From: Pagrus major
Lineage: Eukaryota; Chordata; Actinopteri; Spariformes; Sparidae
Reading direction: 5' to 3'
NCBI RefSeq assembly: GCF_040436345.1
Contig: NC_133233.1
Span: 3,049,492-3,113,491, forward strand
DNA length: 64,000 nucleotides
Below the pieces are notes generated by a model. The model saw nothing but the letters and a program-made list of their open reading frames with translations, was not told the DNA's origin and made no database searches. This document shows positions 31,703 through 45,000 of the stretch, piece by piece. A program made the position numbers and the translations under genes. Within the stretch, counting starts at the first letter, position 1; each line of letters starts with the position of its first letter.

Positions 31703-31816
31703 GATCATTTGAATGGTACTGTTTCAGGCTGATGATTGACTTGCTGGCATTACAAAAAACACAAGTCAAGTTTAACTTAATCTCTTTAAATGACCTGTCC
31801 TCAATGAGTTTCATGT

Positions 31817-32144
31817 TAGGGGTGGGCGGTATACCAGTGTCATCACTGTCACTGGTTGGCATTACAATCAAATATCACAGCATTTTTGACCAAACAGCTT
31901 TATCTTAATTATGACAATTTAGGGATTGTAGGGGTGACTATTGGAGCTTTACAAACTAATTCATGACTAAGTAGATAAATGCAGGTATTAGAACAAGTAA
32001 CAGTGGTGGTGGGTAAGTGGTAAGTTAATAAAGTTCAACCTTTAAAACCTGGAAAAGACAACACTTATGTCATGCCAAAATCTGGGACCAAATATAGTCT
32101 CATATCACAATAACCATATAATATCAATGTATTGCCCAGCCCTA
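31817..32144. mobile_element. hAT-like MITE
   Basis: The left end TAGGGGTGGGCGGTATACC and the right end read in reverse, TAGGGCTGGGCAATACATT, are the imperfect terminal inverted repeats typical of fish hAT-derived elements. The 328-bp interior is non-coding. The 8-bp flanks (TTTCATGT and AGTGAGAG after TAGGG...CCCTA) do not match, so the target duplication has decayed or the ends are off by a base or two. Confidence 0.65.
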
Positions 32145-32977
32145 AGTGAGAGTAATGTATAAAAGCAACTACACTGTTAGGAATCCTGTCAGAAATTAAA
32201 GCAATTGGTTATCATTCATTAGTGTTTTGAACTACCTGTCCATTTTTAAGAAGCTCTGTGGACACAGGGAAGCAAACTCATCCAGAATTCAGAACTTTTC
32301 CCAGTTTATGTCATGGATTGTCTTTAGAAGGAAAAATCATGTAAATACTTATGTTACATTCATAGGCTCTTGCAAAACCTTACAGCTGTGCTCCAAATAC
32401 ATGTTAAGTCAAAAAATGTTAAGTTTGGTCCTCAGAGCTAACTTCAATCTTTTTTTTAGTCAAAGCTTCACCAACTTCTTGTTTTTCACTAGATTGGGTT
32501 GAAATTTGTCCTGAACATTATGCTTCAGACCTATGTTCGGAGTTTCAACTTGAAATTGACTAAAAAGCGCCTTTCACTAATCAGCTCCTTTAGAAAATAA
32601 CATCATTCTATAATCAATAGTCATGAGTCATATTGTCAGCTCAGGGATTATGTCATATATGAAAAATTACTGAGCCGTAACATTACATTAATGCCATCAC
32701 ACAAAGCAGTGCAAATACAGAAGTAGTTACTGTATGTATCGTGTTACGTTTTTTTAGCCACAGGAACCTCATTCAGTGATACAGAATATCTGAGCAAGAA
32801 TATTGTTTTCATTTTTTGGCCGTCGTAGGTCGTTCTGGCTCTGACTGAACTACTGTTTGTGTTCGTACTGTCCCCTTGCCCTTTGCCCACGCTGTCTTTA
32901 AAAGAAGACTTCTATAAATCGCAGAACAATCAAATCAAATCAATTTTGTTGTCAAGAGCCAGTTTTCTTTAAAATAC

Positions 32978-33060
32978 AACCCAGATTCCCAAAAAGTTGG
33001 TCCTCTGTGTAGAACATCAATAAATATAAAATGCAACAATTTACATACAAACTGTGTTTA
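32978..33060. repeat. DNA transposon end fragment
   Basis: ACAACCCAGATTCCCAAAAA and GTTGGTCCTCTGTGTAGAAC, followed by ATAAATATAAAATGCAACAA, resembles a common fish transposon terminus (ACAACCCCAATTCCAAAAAA, GTTGGGAC). A fragment only; the family assignment is from memory. Confidence 0.35.
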
Positions 33061-36000
33061 CTGACAACGCTTTAACAAAGTGTTATTGAGCCCGTGTAGT
33101 AAGATCCTCCATACAATCATGTGCTTCACAAAGTGGTGAACGATCAACTCCCATTCTGCTGCCACATTTGCATGAAGCTGCCATCTTATTGTGCCTCTTC
33201 TCCCAGCCAAATTTAATGCACTGGGATAGACAATATTCATTTCAAGAAAACCCCAGCATGTCATAGCATAGCTAGCTATAGTGATGGATACATTTACTTC
33301 CAGCACTGCCTCTGCAAGCTGTGTGGAATTGAATGGAAAGCTATGGCTGCCTAAGATGGTTGGTAAAAATGTTGGTTCTGACAGACAGAAAGGACGTTCA
33401 AGGTGGTCGGTAAACAACATGCAGTAAAACGCTTCTGACAAACTTAAATCTGAAACTATGATTTGAACTTTAACTAGAACTTTACCAAATAAACCCACAA
33501 TGCAAATATATACTGTATAATGATAGCAACCTGTAATATACTTTATTGGTAGTTTGATTATAGTACATAGCATATATAGCATACTGCTGTTGCATGTACT
33601 GCTATGGTAACGTTCTGCATTGGAAATAATATTGCAATTAACTTTACATTTCATATACATAAATGTAATTCATGTACATGCAGGTATATGCAATAATAAC
33701 ACATGAATGTTAAGTATGGTAATACTACAGATACAACCACTAATACCACAGATGTAAAGTATTCATAATTTAAAGTAAATGCTCTACAACATGCAAAAAC
33801 ACAGGCATCTTCAGTGGTGTAACTAATTACATCTACTCAAAATACTGTAATTAAGTTGAGAATAATTTAGACTGAAGATTTGAGAAACAGAAACCCTTCT
33901 GAATGAATGTTTGCTATTGATAATGCATTAAACATAAAAAGTAACCAATACTCTTTACTTAAGTATTATTTTAATACCAGTATTTTTTACTTGTAACTGA
34001 GTAATAGGTCAGTAATGTAACTGTACTTCTACTTGAGTACAGATTTTCAGTACTCTTTGCATCACTGGGTATCGTTTGTGTTGTTTAGTTACTGTGACAC
34101 TACGACACAGCTGATTTGTATTTTAATTCTGTTACACTTGACCCTTATGTAGAAATGCTCTTTAACCTGCTCAGGGTCACCCAGTATAACACTACAGCAA
34201 GCAGGGCGACACGCCTGTCCAAGGCAGGAGATGCTCACATGAAGGCCTCCTTGACAGACTGATGTGAGTGGTCAGATACCTGGACCACCCCAAATCCCTG
34301 ACCACTCCATTTTACTGTCACAAGTGGCATTATGAAAACAACAAATAACAACAACAACAAAAAAACAAGATTGCTTGGTCTCTGGTGTTGCTGCTTGTAG
34401 TTTTCTCGAGAACTTCTCACACCGACTGTTTGGGGTTATCAAAATGTTAACATTAAAATTCAACTAAGCTGATGCCTTGGGTAACCAGTGCTGTTGAGAG
34501 AGATGGTTAACCAAAACCTCTCTCTACATGGTTATATAGTCGGGCACAAAGTAGTCTAGTGCAACACCTTACACTTATTTTGTTATTGATTAATCAAACT
34601 GATTTTTTAAAAAAAAAAACGTTTTATGATATCTATCTCCAGCAATACACCTGCCAAGTGTGAAGTTGATCAGATGAACGGTTTGCAAGATATACAAAGC
34701 AGAAAGATATTCCTTGCTTTATTGTTAGATGGCTGGCAGAGGTTCTTTGTGCAAAATCTGTAAAAGCTCTAAAGCCAAAACCAATTCCATGCACCTCCCT
34801 GTATACAATGCTTTTGACAAAAAAACTAATTCAAATTCGCTCCTCTACAGTAAATCAGCTTCCACTACAGACTGTCAGAGTCTGTCCCCATCAGCTTTGT
34901 TTAGTCCACAAACATGTTAACTGACAACTGGATTTTCAATAATTTGTTGTGTATTCTATACAAAGAAGTCTATAGAATTTTAGCTCTTTCCTTAATCCAA
35001 TCATGTTTTCAAAGAAACATGGAATTTAATAAAATACAAATTGATTAGACTGTGTTGAATAGACACAGGAGATATCCCACAGAGAGAAACCACCCAGATA
35101 AATAAATCACATCTGCCATCACTCATTCTCTCATTATATTACTGAAAATTCATACAGTTCACCCTTGCATAATTATCAGTCAGCAAATGTTGACATGAGC
35201 TGCATTCATTCTGAGATATCCATAAAATTAGAAAAATACTCATCAATAGCGTTACACAATTTTTAAGAAATATTTATTCATAAGGAACAATGCAAAAGAA
35301 ACCAAATGACAGCTAAAATAAAAAAGATGCCAGATCATTCCTTCTGCTTCATTTCGAACAGTATTTCTGTAATTCAATTCAACTTAAGATTTTGTGACTT
35401 TAAGACATGAGAATTGAGTCTTTTGCTATTGAATTGAAAGGTTATTACAATAATTTGCGTCTGCAGTGATTCATACATTTCTAGCAGAAATTAATAAAAT
35501 TACTGCAAATAACTATATTGAACTATTTTGCAATAATTAAAACTTATCACTGATTGACATTTTAAAGATCTTAACTTTTTTAATATCAGAAAAAAATTGA
35601 GTACTCCTCACCAAAAAATGCTAAATGATTTAATTCTCATTACTGAGCCTTAATTTAAACACAACATTTTATATTAACACATCCATATGTATGTTTATTA
35701 TTAATATTTTGTCTCCGTCAATGTTTTCTGTTTTTGTTTAACATTTTTAATGCCATAAATAACAATAATAATAATAATAATAATGATAATAATACAGATA
35801 GATACAAGATACATTATATATCTTCACTCACTTATATAAGCTGCTTGTCCTAACTTTACATAATAAAATACTAATTTAGCTAATTCAAGTTATTTTTGTT
35901 GAAATGTCTTGAATGTTAAAGTGTTGTAACTGACACACAACTATATCATTAATATAAATCTCAAGACAAAAATGCTTGATATTTTTATAAGACTTATAGA

Positions 36001-37780
36001 GCTGTCATTTAGCTGAAACCACATTTTCACAACAGCAGGATCATACTGCACGTAAAAAAGATCTAATCATGGCTGAAATAAAACTGCTTCAATCTAGGTT
36101 CATTTCTACAAAAATAACCCGGCATAAGGAAGAGTAGAGCAGGCTTTTAAAAAGTAACACATGAATTATTTTGCCTTCAAAACAACAGTAGCAACTGATG
36201 TGTCATCATCAAACATTTAAGTTCTTAAAACAGGTATAAACTGTTATATTCTGTTCAAATTAGAAAAAACTCAGAAACAAGTCATTAAGGATAAAAGTTT
36301 CATTTCTTTGAGAACTGAGCAGTAAGTCAGACCACATTACTCCCTCCTATAGCTTTTCAGTCAAGATTAAACATACAGTAGAACATTTCCTTTTAGTGTC
36401 AATAGCATTTAAAGTCTCATGTAAAGCAAACAGCAAACTATCTGAATCAGAGAGAGGGCTGCTCCCATGCACCTCACTCTGCCTTGGTACATTAGCATAA
36501 TAAATCAGGAGTTCATTGTATTGATGAACACAAACACATGGTGGTATCAGTCACTATTCGCTAGCCTGTGTAAAAGACCAGAGTCAGTCAGTATTCACGG
36601 AGCAGTAAACAGCAGAGTTTAGCTCTTGTTTTGGGTAGAAGACAGGTATAAACAGAGAGCAACACTGACAACACTTCCCCTCAGGAACTGTTGCTATATC
36701 AGCTTTCTGACCACGACACCAACAACCTGGCTGCTTTAACTCAACAACAACCGTCTGATCTCCAAACTGTTCAGGTTTACAGAGCACCAGCTCGTGTTTA
36801 ACGCTCAATACATTGGACATGACAGGCTCCTGTAGCCTGCGCTCTAATGTCGGCAGCAGCTATACAACCAAATCTAAATACGAAATACAAACGTGCACGG
36901 TAGCCTCAAACCTGCCACACCAATCAAACTGAACACAAGTTGACTTTTGGCGTCTTCAGAAGTGGCCGGCAATAAGTTGGGACGCAGGCTGCACATGCAA
37001 ATCTTAAGCATTGCCTATAGTTTGCCTTAAGTTCTTCCTCCATTTTGCTACTTTATTGACAAGCAATTTCTTTCCGTTTCTTGTTTATTAGCCTTGCAGC
37101 GGGTCATAGCCGAACTGTCATCTATATGCCACAGTGATCGATACCTTCAGTGGGTGAAAAAGCGATAGGTATAGCGTATAGCTTAAAAGAGAAATAGCAT
37201 GAGAAAACAGTACTGTAGCCGCTACATGGTTGCATTTGGCGTTATAGACAGGAGATGCTTGAATCGATAAGGACATGTTGACACTGCTTCTGATGAAGTG
37301 TGAAAATGAGGCAAAACATGTGAATGCAGATAGAGGGATAATTGGCATTATTGCTGAATCCAAGTGCGCCTGTTCCAGTCGGTGCTTATCCACTGCCGTT
37401 GTTATTATATTAAAAAAAATAATAATGTAAGTGAGGAGGCTATGTTCAACTTTACTCAACTTTCAACCTTCATTCTACTGGTTCCTGTGGTCTTTAACGA
37501 TCGTGGACACGCACCGTGACACTAATATCCCCAGTGACATAATTCAATTTTAAAAAAATCAATGCTTGTGCCTTCCCTCTGTTTTCTCTGTGGTCCCAAA
37601 CTGGGTACTGATTAACACAAACTTTTCCCCAGCTCACCCCTCTCTCATAATTTAAATAACCCCGATATTTTAATTCAAAAACTGAGTCACCGTTTACTTA
37701 ATTTACATCAAACTTACCCCGGACGCTTTAGCATCCTTTCTGTTGAGTTTTTCTTGACTTTCAACTATTTTCCGAATTTT

Positions 37781-38520
37781 TAATAATTTTTTTCTCATAT
37801 TTTTTGCTAGACGCGGCGGGCCTGAAAATTGTTTGCTTTCCCGTCTTTCGAGCAGCCATTGTGTATGCGCTGCGATGCAACCGCACTAGGGTTAAGCCAC
37901 GCCCACTTTAAGTTCCGCCCACTTGAGCTTTTTGATTTGTGTAAGACGCTGCCACTTTTACTTCAATGTCAGTAACAGTCCCTTTCAATAAAAGTCAATT
38001 TTTGGACTTGCTAGATATACTGTCAATCGTTAAAACTTGGTTAAGTCCAATTTACAAGGATAGGAAGACCAACATGCCAGCCAATAAATCCTATTGGTCC
38101 ATGGGATTGTCAGTCTACGTCGGTACTTTTCAGGGGTTGTTATTGGAGGATGTTGCTGTCAGTTGTCGGTGACGGTGTGGGTGATTTTCCTGGTGCGCTG
38201 TTGCAGCAACGACACTGGGGCTGTCTTGAGCATGACGGGAAGGTTGTACCTACCCTATGGCTTGTGTAGCTTCATCAGCTAGCCACATGTAGTGTACAGC
38301 TGCTCACTAGCTTTTTGGAGCAAGAGACTGCTAGCATTCCAAGGGATATATATGTCAATGCCAATTTTGAATTGGTAAAGAATGCGTGAATAGCCATTGC
38401 GAGTTATTTCGGTCTTTTTATTTTTATTTTTAAAAACTGGATAACCTTCACTGGTGTCCACAAGTCACTAACCTAGCGCTGGAAACAAGTTGGTCAAAGG
38501 TAGGTTTTAACGTTGTGTAG
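37781..38520. promoter_or_regulatory. candidate promoter region between plag1 and chchd7
   Basis: This is the only CpG- and GC-box-richer patch in the 10.5 kb between the head-to-head genes: GACGCGGCGGGCC (about 37811), CCACGCCCAC and CCGCCCAC (37899-37922), and ATTGGTCC, an inverted CCAAT box (38093-38100). A possible non-coding exon end with donor AAAG|GTAGGT lies near 38500. PLAG1 and CHCHD7 are divergently arranged in mammals too. Which gene uses this patch cannot be told. Confidence 0.35.
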
Positions 38521-41386
38521 CTGTACCTCCATTCAGCCCTAACTTTAGCAATTCGAACTGTCTAAAGCTATGTTAAATGATGCACCGCTGCTAAGTTTCC
38601 CCGTTCACCGTTTGATAACATCAGTGAAGGTCACGTTTGTTACGATGTAGCAACTTTACCTACAGTGAAGGAAACCCAGCTGCGCCAAACTCCGTTGACA
38701 AATCTTGCTATTAAGTATGACATGTTGATTGTAACATTTACACTACAGGGTGATACGAACAAAGATAGCGTATACAAGAGAAAAAGAGGCAGTTTACAAT
38801 TCGGCATACATTTTACACACCAAACTGTAATCATTTTTAATAGAAATAATAAATAAAAAATGTCAATTCCACCAAAATAATGTAGTCGAAGCAGAAAGCG
38901 TAAACCTAAGATGAAGGTTCAACTTGTGCAAATTGACTGAGTTTGTTGGGTATGATTTCTTACCTGTTCCATTTAGTAGGCACTAGGAATCTGAAGTATC
39001 GTAATATGTAGGCTATATATATGTACATATATATATATATATATTGAAGCTGTGTGGAATAGGCCTTTGTCATCTGAGAAATGGATAAAATATGTAATAA
39101 TAATAATAATTATATCAGGGACAATGTACAAAATAACATTAGTCTCGAGATGAGAAAAGATGCTTTGTACCGGATTTAGCTTACTAGCTACTTTCCATCC
39201 GTAGTCCATGATACTATTTTGAAGCTTACTATTTAAAAAAATGCTGTTTTTGCTGTTCAAGGCACACTTTTAACAAGTATTTTTCAATGGTAATTTGTCC
39301 TACTCAGTATTAGTCTTTGTCAAAACTGTTTATTAATAAAATTTGAGGGGTCCTTATCAAAAATATTTGTTCACATCATACGTTTCTGTTAAAAAAAAAA
39401 ACATAATAAAGGCTACCAGATTGGTTTTACTCTCAAATATCAAGTTAGGTAGGTCTTCAAAAATTCAGCATCAGTCAGTGGTCAGAATTGACTTCTTGCA
39501 CCTGGCCCACAAGTGAACTAGTTCTGAAATGGTAAGTTCATGAGTCAATGGAAAAAAGTCATTAGGGACTATTTGAATTGAAAAGGTCTATTAATCTCCT
39601 CTATTCTGCCAGACTTTCTGGTGGGGCTCTTAGAACTTGAGATAAGGATTTGCAATTTGTTTCTTTATTAAACAAGTTATGAAACAGTTTATAAAAGTAA
39701 ACAAACAAATTAGCATAAATCAACTGATATTGAATCAGTCAACATGTACATTATTTCTCATTGCCATCAGAAAGTGTAAAAATACTTGAGACCATCTTAG
39801 ATAGGTTGTTTGACCCATGGGACCAAACAGGTCACACTATAGACTAATACTAATACTACTAACTTGACTAATACTATAAAATACTATGAAACACACCTGG
39901 ACCAATACATTCACGTGATGACTGAAAACTAGGGATGTAACGATACCAAAAACTCATGGTACAGTATCTCAAGGATAAATAGTACACAATAGGATATTTG
40001 TCACAATATTTAAAAAACATAGAAAAAGATGACTTGAACAATGTCCTTTAGGTACCTCTGCTTTCCTTCTACAGTAAAATAAAAGTAACCGGTCATGACC
40101 TACGCATGTGCAAAAAGTAGCCATGAATTGTTTTTGCCAATGAAAGATTGGACTATGTACAATTGCAAAACAATACAGCAGCCAGCATCCAGTAGCAATC
40201 CCTCCCTCCCTCTGGTTGTACAGCAGGAGGGTCCCACCAATCTCCCTCCCTCTTGTTGTCCAGCAGACGACCAGGGCCACAAAATCTCTGTCAGCGTAAC
40301 TGACATGTTATTATGTCTTAACTGTATGTTCAGTGGCTGTCTGGTGTTAATGGGTTGATGTTGTGTTTTTCTCATGGTTGGTTTGTAAAAACAAACAGCT
40401 GGCGGAGGAGCTGATGCAGCAGATTGTGAGCCATAGTTTCCCTGCCGGTTAACACACCGACGACTGGCTGTCGCAGCTGCAGTGCCTCTGGGCTTGTTAG
40501 GTGAAGCAGACAGGCCGAGTGGCGAGCCGCTATGCAGAAGCTAACAAAAGGCAGTACAAAAAGACCATATCTTAAATAATTACATATGGAAAAGATACAA
40601 TGTAGAAAATAGTCTGTGTCTGGATAAAAAGACTATCTTATCACATCAAGAAATTACAGAATAGAAGTAGTTTGTCATTCAAACCCCTTGGAGACATAAG
40701 TCTGTAAAGTCTTTGAAGATCCAATAGGCTTCATGTCTCTTTGACAGCAAGTCAGAATCCAAAAGTGCAAAATTTAATGAAATTACAGTAGAGAAATGAC
40801 ACAAAATAAGGATAACTGGGGATGTTAGAGTTCTTGGTCAGAACCTTAACCCCAAGGAGATGATGGCGCCCCTCAATTTTTTTGAACAGTCTGTGTTTTA
40901 TTATTAAGAGTCTAGCTACACTTTTCACTCTCACAAATATAGGTTTTTGTTTCTGGAGAGAATTCAGAAATAAGGGCTGAGGGTTGTTTCAGCATCGACA
41001 TCTCAATATGTGCATGTGTGGGAGGTGGTGGCCTAAAGGTTAGAGCAGCAAGCTTGTGAATGGAAGGTCCCCCTGGACTGGCAAGATAAGTCTGGGAGGG
41101 GAAAGTGAAAGACAGCGCTTTCCCCTCCCTCATCACCACCAGTGAGGTGCCCTTCAGTAAGACCCTTAACCCTGACTGCTTCAGTGGAGCTGCTCAGTGG
41201 CCAGCAGATCAGACTGTGGTAGTACTGGGAACCTTCCAGGTGTCAATATGTAACTGTGTGAATGTGATCAGGGCAGCATTGCTCTCAGTGAACTCTCTCT
41301 GAACAAACACAGGTTTAAAACATATATATACATATATTCACATTGCAGGAAATGAACTGTCATATGAACTCAAACACATTCTGTTT
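38521..41386. other. chchd7 upstream region, no recognised exon
   Basis: Contains a TA run (39015-39044), AAT repeats near 39094, and at 39933 a TAGGGATGTAACGATACC word typical of a hAT-like element end whose partner end was not found. The CCCTCCCTCCC patch at 40200-40250 is polypurine on one strand. No coding exon was seen. Confidence 0.4.
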
Positions 41387-41811
41387 TCACCCTGGTCGGT
41401 TGGTTGGTTGGTTGGTTTGTCAGCAGGAGTGCACAAAAACTACTGAACAGATTTCCATGTAACTTGGATGGAGGATTGGTCTCAGCCCAGAATATACCCT
41501 GTTCATTTTTGGTGTGGATCTGGATAAAGGGACAGATACAGGAATATTTCTCACTTTTCTTTAACATTGTAAGATAAGGCATTTTCAACGTCATTGTTAA
41601 TTTCTCAGGGAATAATGCATGGATCTTGATGAAAAAAATCAGGCGCATTCAGGTGGTTGGTATTTATGGCTTAAATTATGGTTAAGCAGTCATGGGTGGT
41701 TTAACATTTAGAGTGATACAGGGCTATCGAGTTTGATATTGGATTAGGTTTGAATCAAATTAAAGGGGATTGTTGGGCCTTGGTGGAGGTATGCGCTCTT
41801 GTGGCATTCAA
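41387..41811. repeat. dispersed repeat, copy 1 (CAGCAGGA / ACAAAAACTACTGAAC family)
   Basis: It begins with a GGTT microsatellite (about 41395-41418), then TTTGTCAGCAGGAGTGCACA, AAAACTACTGAACAGATTTC, GGATAAAGGGACAGATAC and ATGGTTAAGCAGTCATGGGT, ending GGAGGTATGCGCTCTTGTGG. The same words in the same order recur at 45770-46293. A common non-coding fish repeat; short minus-strand frames over both copies are artefacts. Confidence 0.75.
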
Positions 41812-41837
41812 GTTCTTGACCAATTCATAAAACAAAG

Positions 41838-42018
41838 CAGGTCCTGCTGGTTTGATACCACCAGACTATGGAGCAGCTTCATTCCCCAGGCTGTGAGACT
41901 GCTCAATTCATCATCAACTTTCCATTTTCCAAGATAGACAGAGCAGCACTCAAAGGACTCAAACATTGTTTTGTTTTTCAATCCCTTGTGATTTAAAAAA
42001 TGACAATAAATTTGTGTT
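41838..42018 (+). mobile_element. LINE 3' end, plus strand (same family as 10830 and 49828)
   Basis: The stretch TGATACCACCAGACTATGGA, GCAGCTTCATTCCCCAGGCT, GTGAGACTGCTCAATTCATC encodes the tail of a fish non-LTR pol product. It ends in TGTGATTTAAAAAATGACAATAAA, the family's AT-rich 3' end. The reverse complement of the same region appears at 49828-49990. Confidence 0.65.
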
Positions 42019-42075
42019 TACTGTGATATAAAACGGAGGAAACTGAACCTGTTTATGTTGTTCGTGTGCACACAG

Positions 42076-45000
42076 ATGCAAATGGATAAAAATGCAAGAA
42101 AAGTTCGGAATCAGGACATTAACCCATGCATTGAAGTAAGCTTACCGACCCATTACATCCTACACTGTGTCAAACATCTGCCTGCTGCTGGGATGTGACA
42201 GTGTCGTTAAGTTTCTAATCCTGTCCTGGTTTTGGAACTTCTTCTCTTTTCAGGAAAGTGATGCCTCCCAGAAGTGTTTGGAAGCATACAACTACGATAA
42301 GAGCATGTGTTCAGCCTATTTCCAGAATTATAAGAACTGCAGGAAATACTGGGTGAGTGTATGTTTCCAGAATCAAAGAGAACAAACTGAAGAAACTGGT
42401 CTGAAAAGAAATATAAGAATTTAAGACATTATGCATGTTTTATCTGTACATGAGAGGTCATAAGAAGACTACAGTTGGATGCAGGGAAGGCATGCTCATC
42501 ATCACAGACAGCCAGGCTTTGCTTCCCTGTAGCCACACTTTTGGCTTCTTGTCCTTGACGCTGCAGTACTGACACCCACTGGTTGTTCAGTGTGCCTGCA
42601 CACTGTGGTTGTCAAGAAGCAGTAAGTGACACCATGGCTTTGTTCAGACTGCAGGCTAATCAGAAGCTTGGCTGTCCGCACTGTTATTTAAAAGTGATCA
42701 GATCACATTTGTGTGTCCAGACATCATCACCCTATCTGCATGGTTTGCTGTGGTAACAACATAGGTGACAGTAACAATGTATGCTGGTGACGTGGCTTTC
42801 CAATGCAGAAGCATGAGAAATGGAGAAGACATGGAATCTTCTCAGTTGCTTTTCCGTTACTCTTGATTTGACATTGTTGTTGTGCGTTGTGATGCAGGTG
42901 ACGTAAAAGATCTCTTTGAAATAGTTTGGATCTAATTTGCAAAAATCACATTTTTTTTTTTTTATCCTTTTTTATTGAGTTACATCAAGGTCCATACAAA
43001 CATTGTTATCATTGCATAGGGCTTAATATCCCTATCTGTAAATGCCTTCTGTTGTAACAGAAGGTAATACAGCTGAGTTTAAGCAAATCATACAAATAAG
43101 GACTAATAAGTAAATAAAAATACAGCTGAAAAATAGGAAATTCAATCAAAAATGGTTAACCAAACTTAATAGGAAATAGAACTAAACTGATTTGTTGGGT
43201 TGTGCCTTCATATCCGTTTTTCCAGTTATGGCCTTCCTGCCAGCTGCACTTCAAATCTGAAATAAACATGAGAGGCCTAAACATGAGAGATAACATTTTC
43301 TAATGGCAGGGCTCCCAAATACATGCTCTCTAGTTTGAATGGAATGTCTACCTGCAAAACGTTTTGCAAAACTCTATGAACCTCCTGCCAGAAAGGAATA
43401 AATAATGGGCAGGACCAGAATACATGATAATGATTTGCCTCAGGGAACCCACACTGTCTTCAGCAGCTGGAGGATTTGGTATGATGACTCTTTTGAAGTG
43501 GAGTAATACAGAACCTAATGTGGGTCACTAACAAAACTTCATTAAGTTGAGCTTGAAGTTTTTCATTAGAGCACACATAATTATCCCATTCTTCTTTCGT
43601 TATACTTAGGTTGCCTACCTTTTCCCATTTTTGTTTGACATACAATGTGTTACATTTTTTGTAGACAATGTTTTTTACACAAAGAAAGAAAAGAACTTAA
43701 TGTATAACATCTGGCAAATTTAAAAGAAGGCCCAAATAATAAAGAATTTGTCGGAGACAGTGTTTTGCAAACTCAACAACAATTGACAGATGTTCATTTT
43801 TTTTTTTTTTTTTTAAGGGGCAACATGTTTACTGTCAACAAAATGTTGTCTTCTTTCATAAATGTAGTGTAAATGGCGGAATCGGTGCAAACAGTGTGTT
43901 TAAACAGCTGCTAAATGTTGGCAGGTAAGATGCACTTAAGACACAGAAGCAGACAGGCTGGTACAGCCGACACTTTTTACAAGGAAACAAACAACTGTCT
44001 GGAGATATTCCGGTTACTACTTTAATGGTTAGTTAGTTGACACAGCCAGTTTGTTCACAAACATCTGCTGGTACATGGGCCTGTTAAGAAAACCCACAAA
44101 TGTAATTTATATTACAGTGAACCACATGGAAATCAGACAGTGTGTAATCCATTCTGCCTGTTGTTGTGGCTTCTTCTTCTTCCTGTTTACAGAGGATGTC
44201 AGTTGAGTAGGCGGTCCTTCAGTGTGGCCCAGGTCACGTGTACACACTGCTTAAAGAATGTGGTCAAATGCATCCCAGACCACCTCCGAATGTGATCTGA
44301 GTGATCGGATTTAAAAGCGTCCTCAATGCATCTTGGCTGCATTCACACCCGTACTTGGAGTTGTCCACTTGAGATCACTCAGGATGCATCTTAATATTAT
44401 GTCTGGACAGGATAATATATGTCTGAAAGGGGCTTTAGTTTATAGTATGTTCCATATCCATAAACACTGTTTAATACACTTCCCTTAATTCAACCAATAG
44501 AATATTTTCTTGAAACCCTCCTCACCTGTCTAATGTCTGTGCCATTCAAACTACACTCCTCCAGTTTGTAACACTAAATGTGTAGTCTCCAAGCTCGGGC
44601 TTGGATGAACCTGATGATGTCATAGTGGTGTCATTATTTTCTCAGTTTTGACACAGCTCTGCCAGAGCAGCGGAAGATTTAAAAAAATATTTTTTCATAG
44701 ACAGTTAAAGGTAGGGAAGGCGATTCTGGATAAAGGTAGTCGATTGTTGAGTTTCATTCTAAGACTGTCAAAGACAGATCGTTTGATTTGGTGTTCGGCC
44801 CAAAATTCTAACCCAAAGCGTCGGTTTTGGTATTTGATAACCTGGGAATGAGACTGAACAAACAACTATCTTTCTCCAGAATTGCCTTCCCTACCTTTTA
44901 CCATGAAATGAAACTTGGCCTTGATCAGTAAATTGGTAGAGCGATCTGTTAATACAAACAAGCCCAGCTGCATCTGCTTCCATTGTGAATAGAGATGTAT

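Larger units (their letters stand above)
31553..37780 (-). other. plag1 5' side / first intron region, no recognised coding gene
   Basis: About 6.2 kb upstream of the plag1 start codon. It probably includes one or more introns between non-coding 5' exons and the start exon. It contains a GA microsatellite (31668-31702), a hAT-like MITE (31817-32144), a transposon fragment near 32978, an ATA/AAT microsatellite near 35762-35795, and two open frames discussed separately (33058-33660 and 36584-36820). Long stretches from 34930 to 36340 are very AT-rich. Confidence 0.45.
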
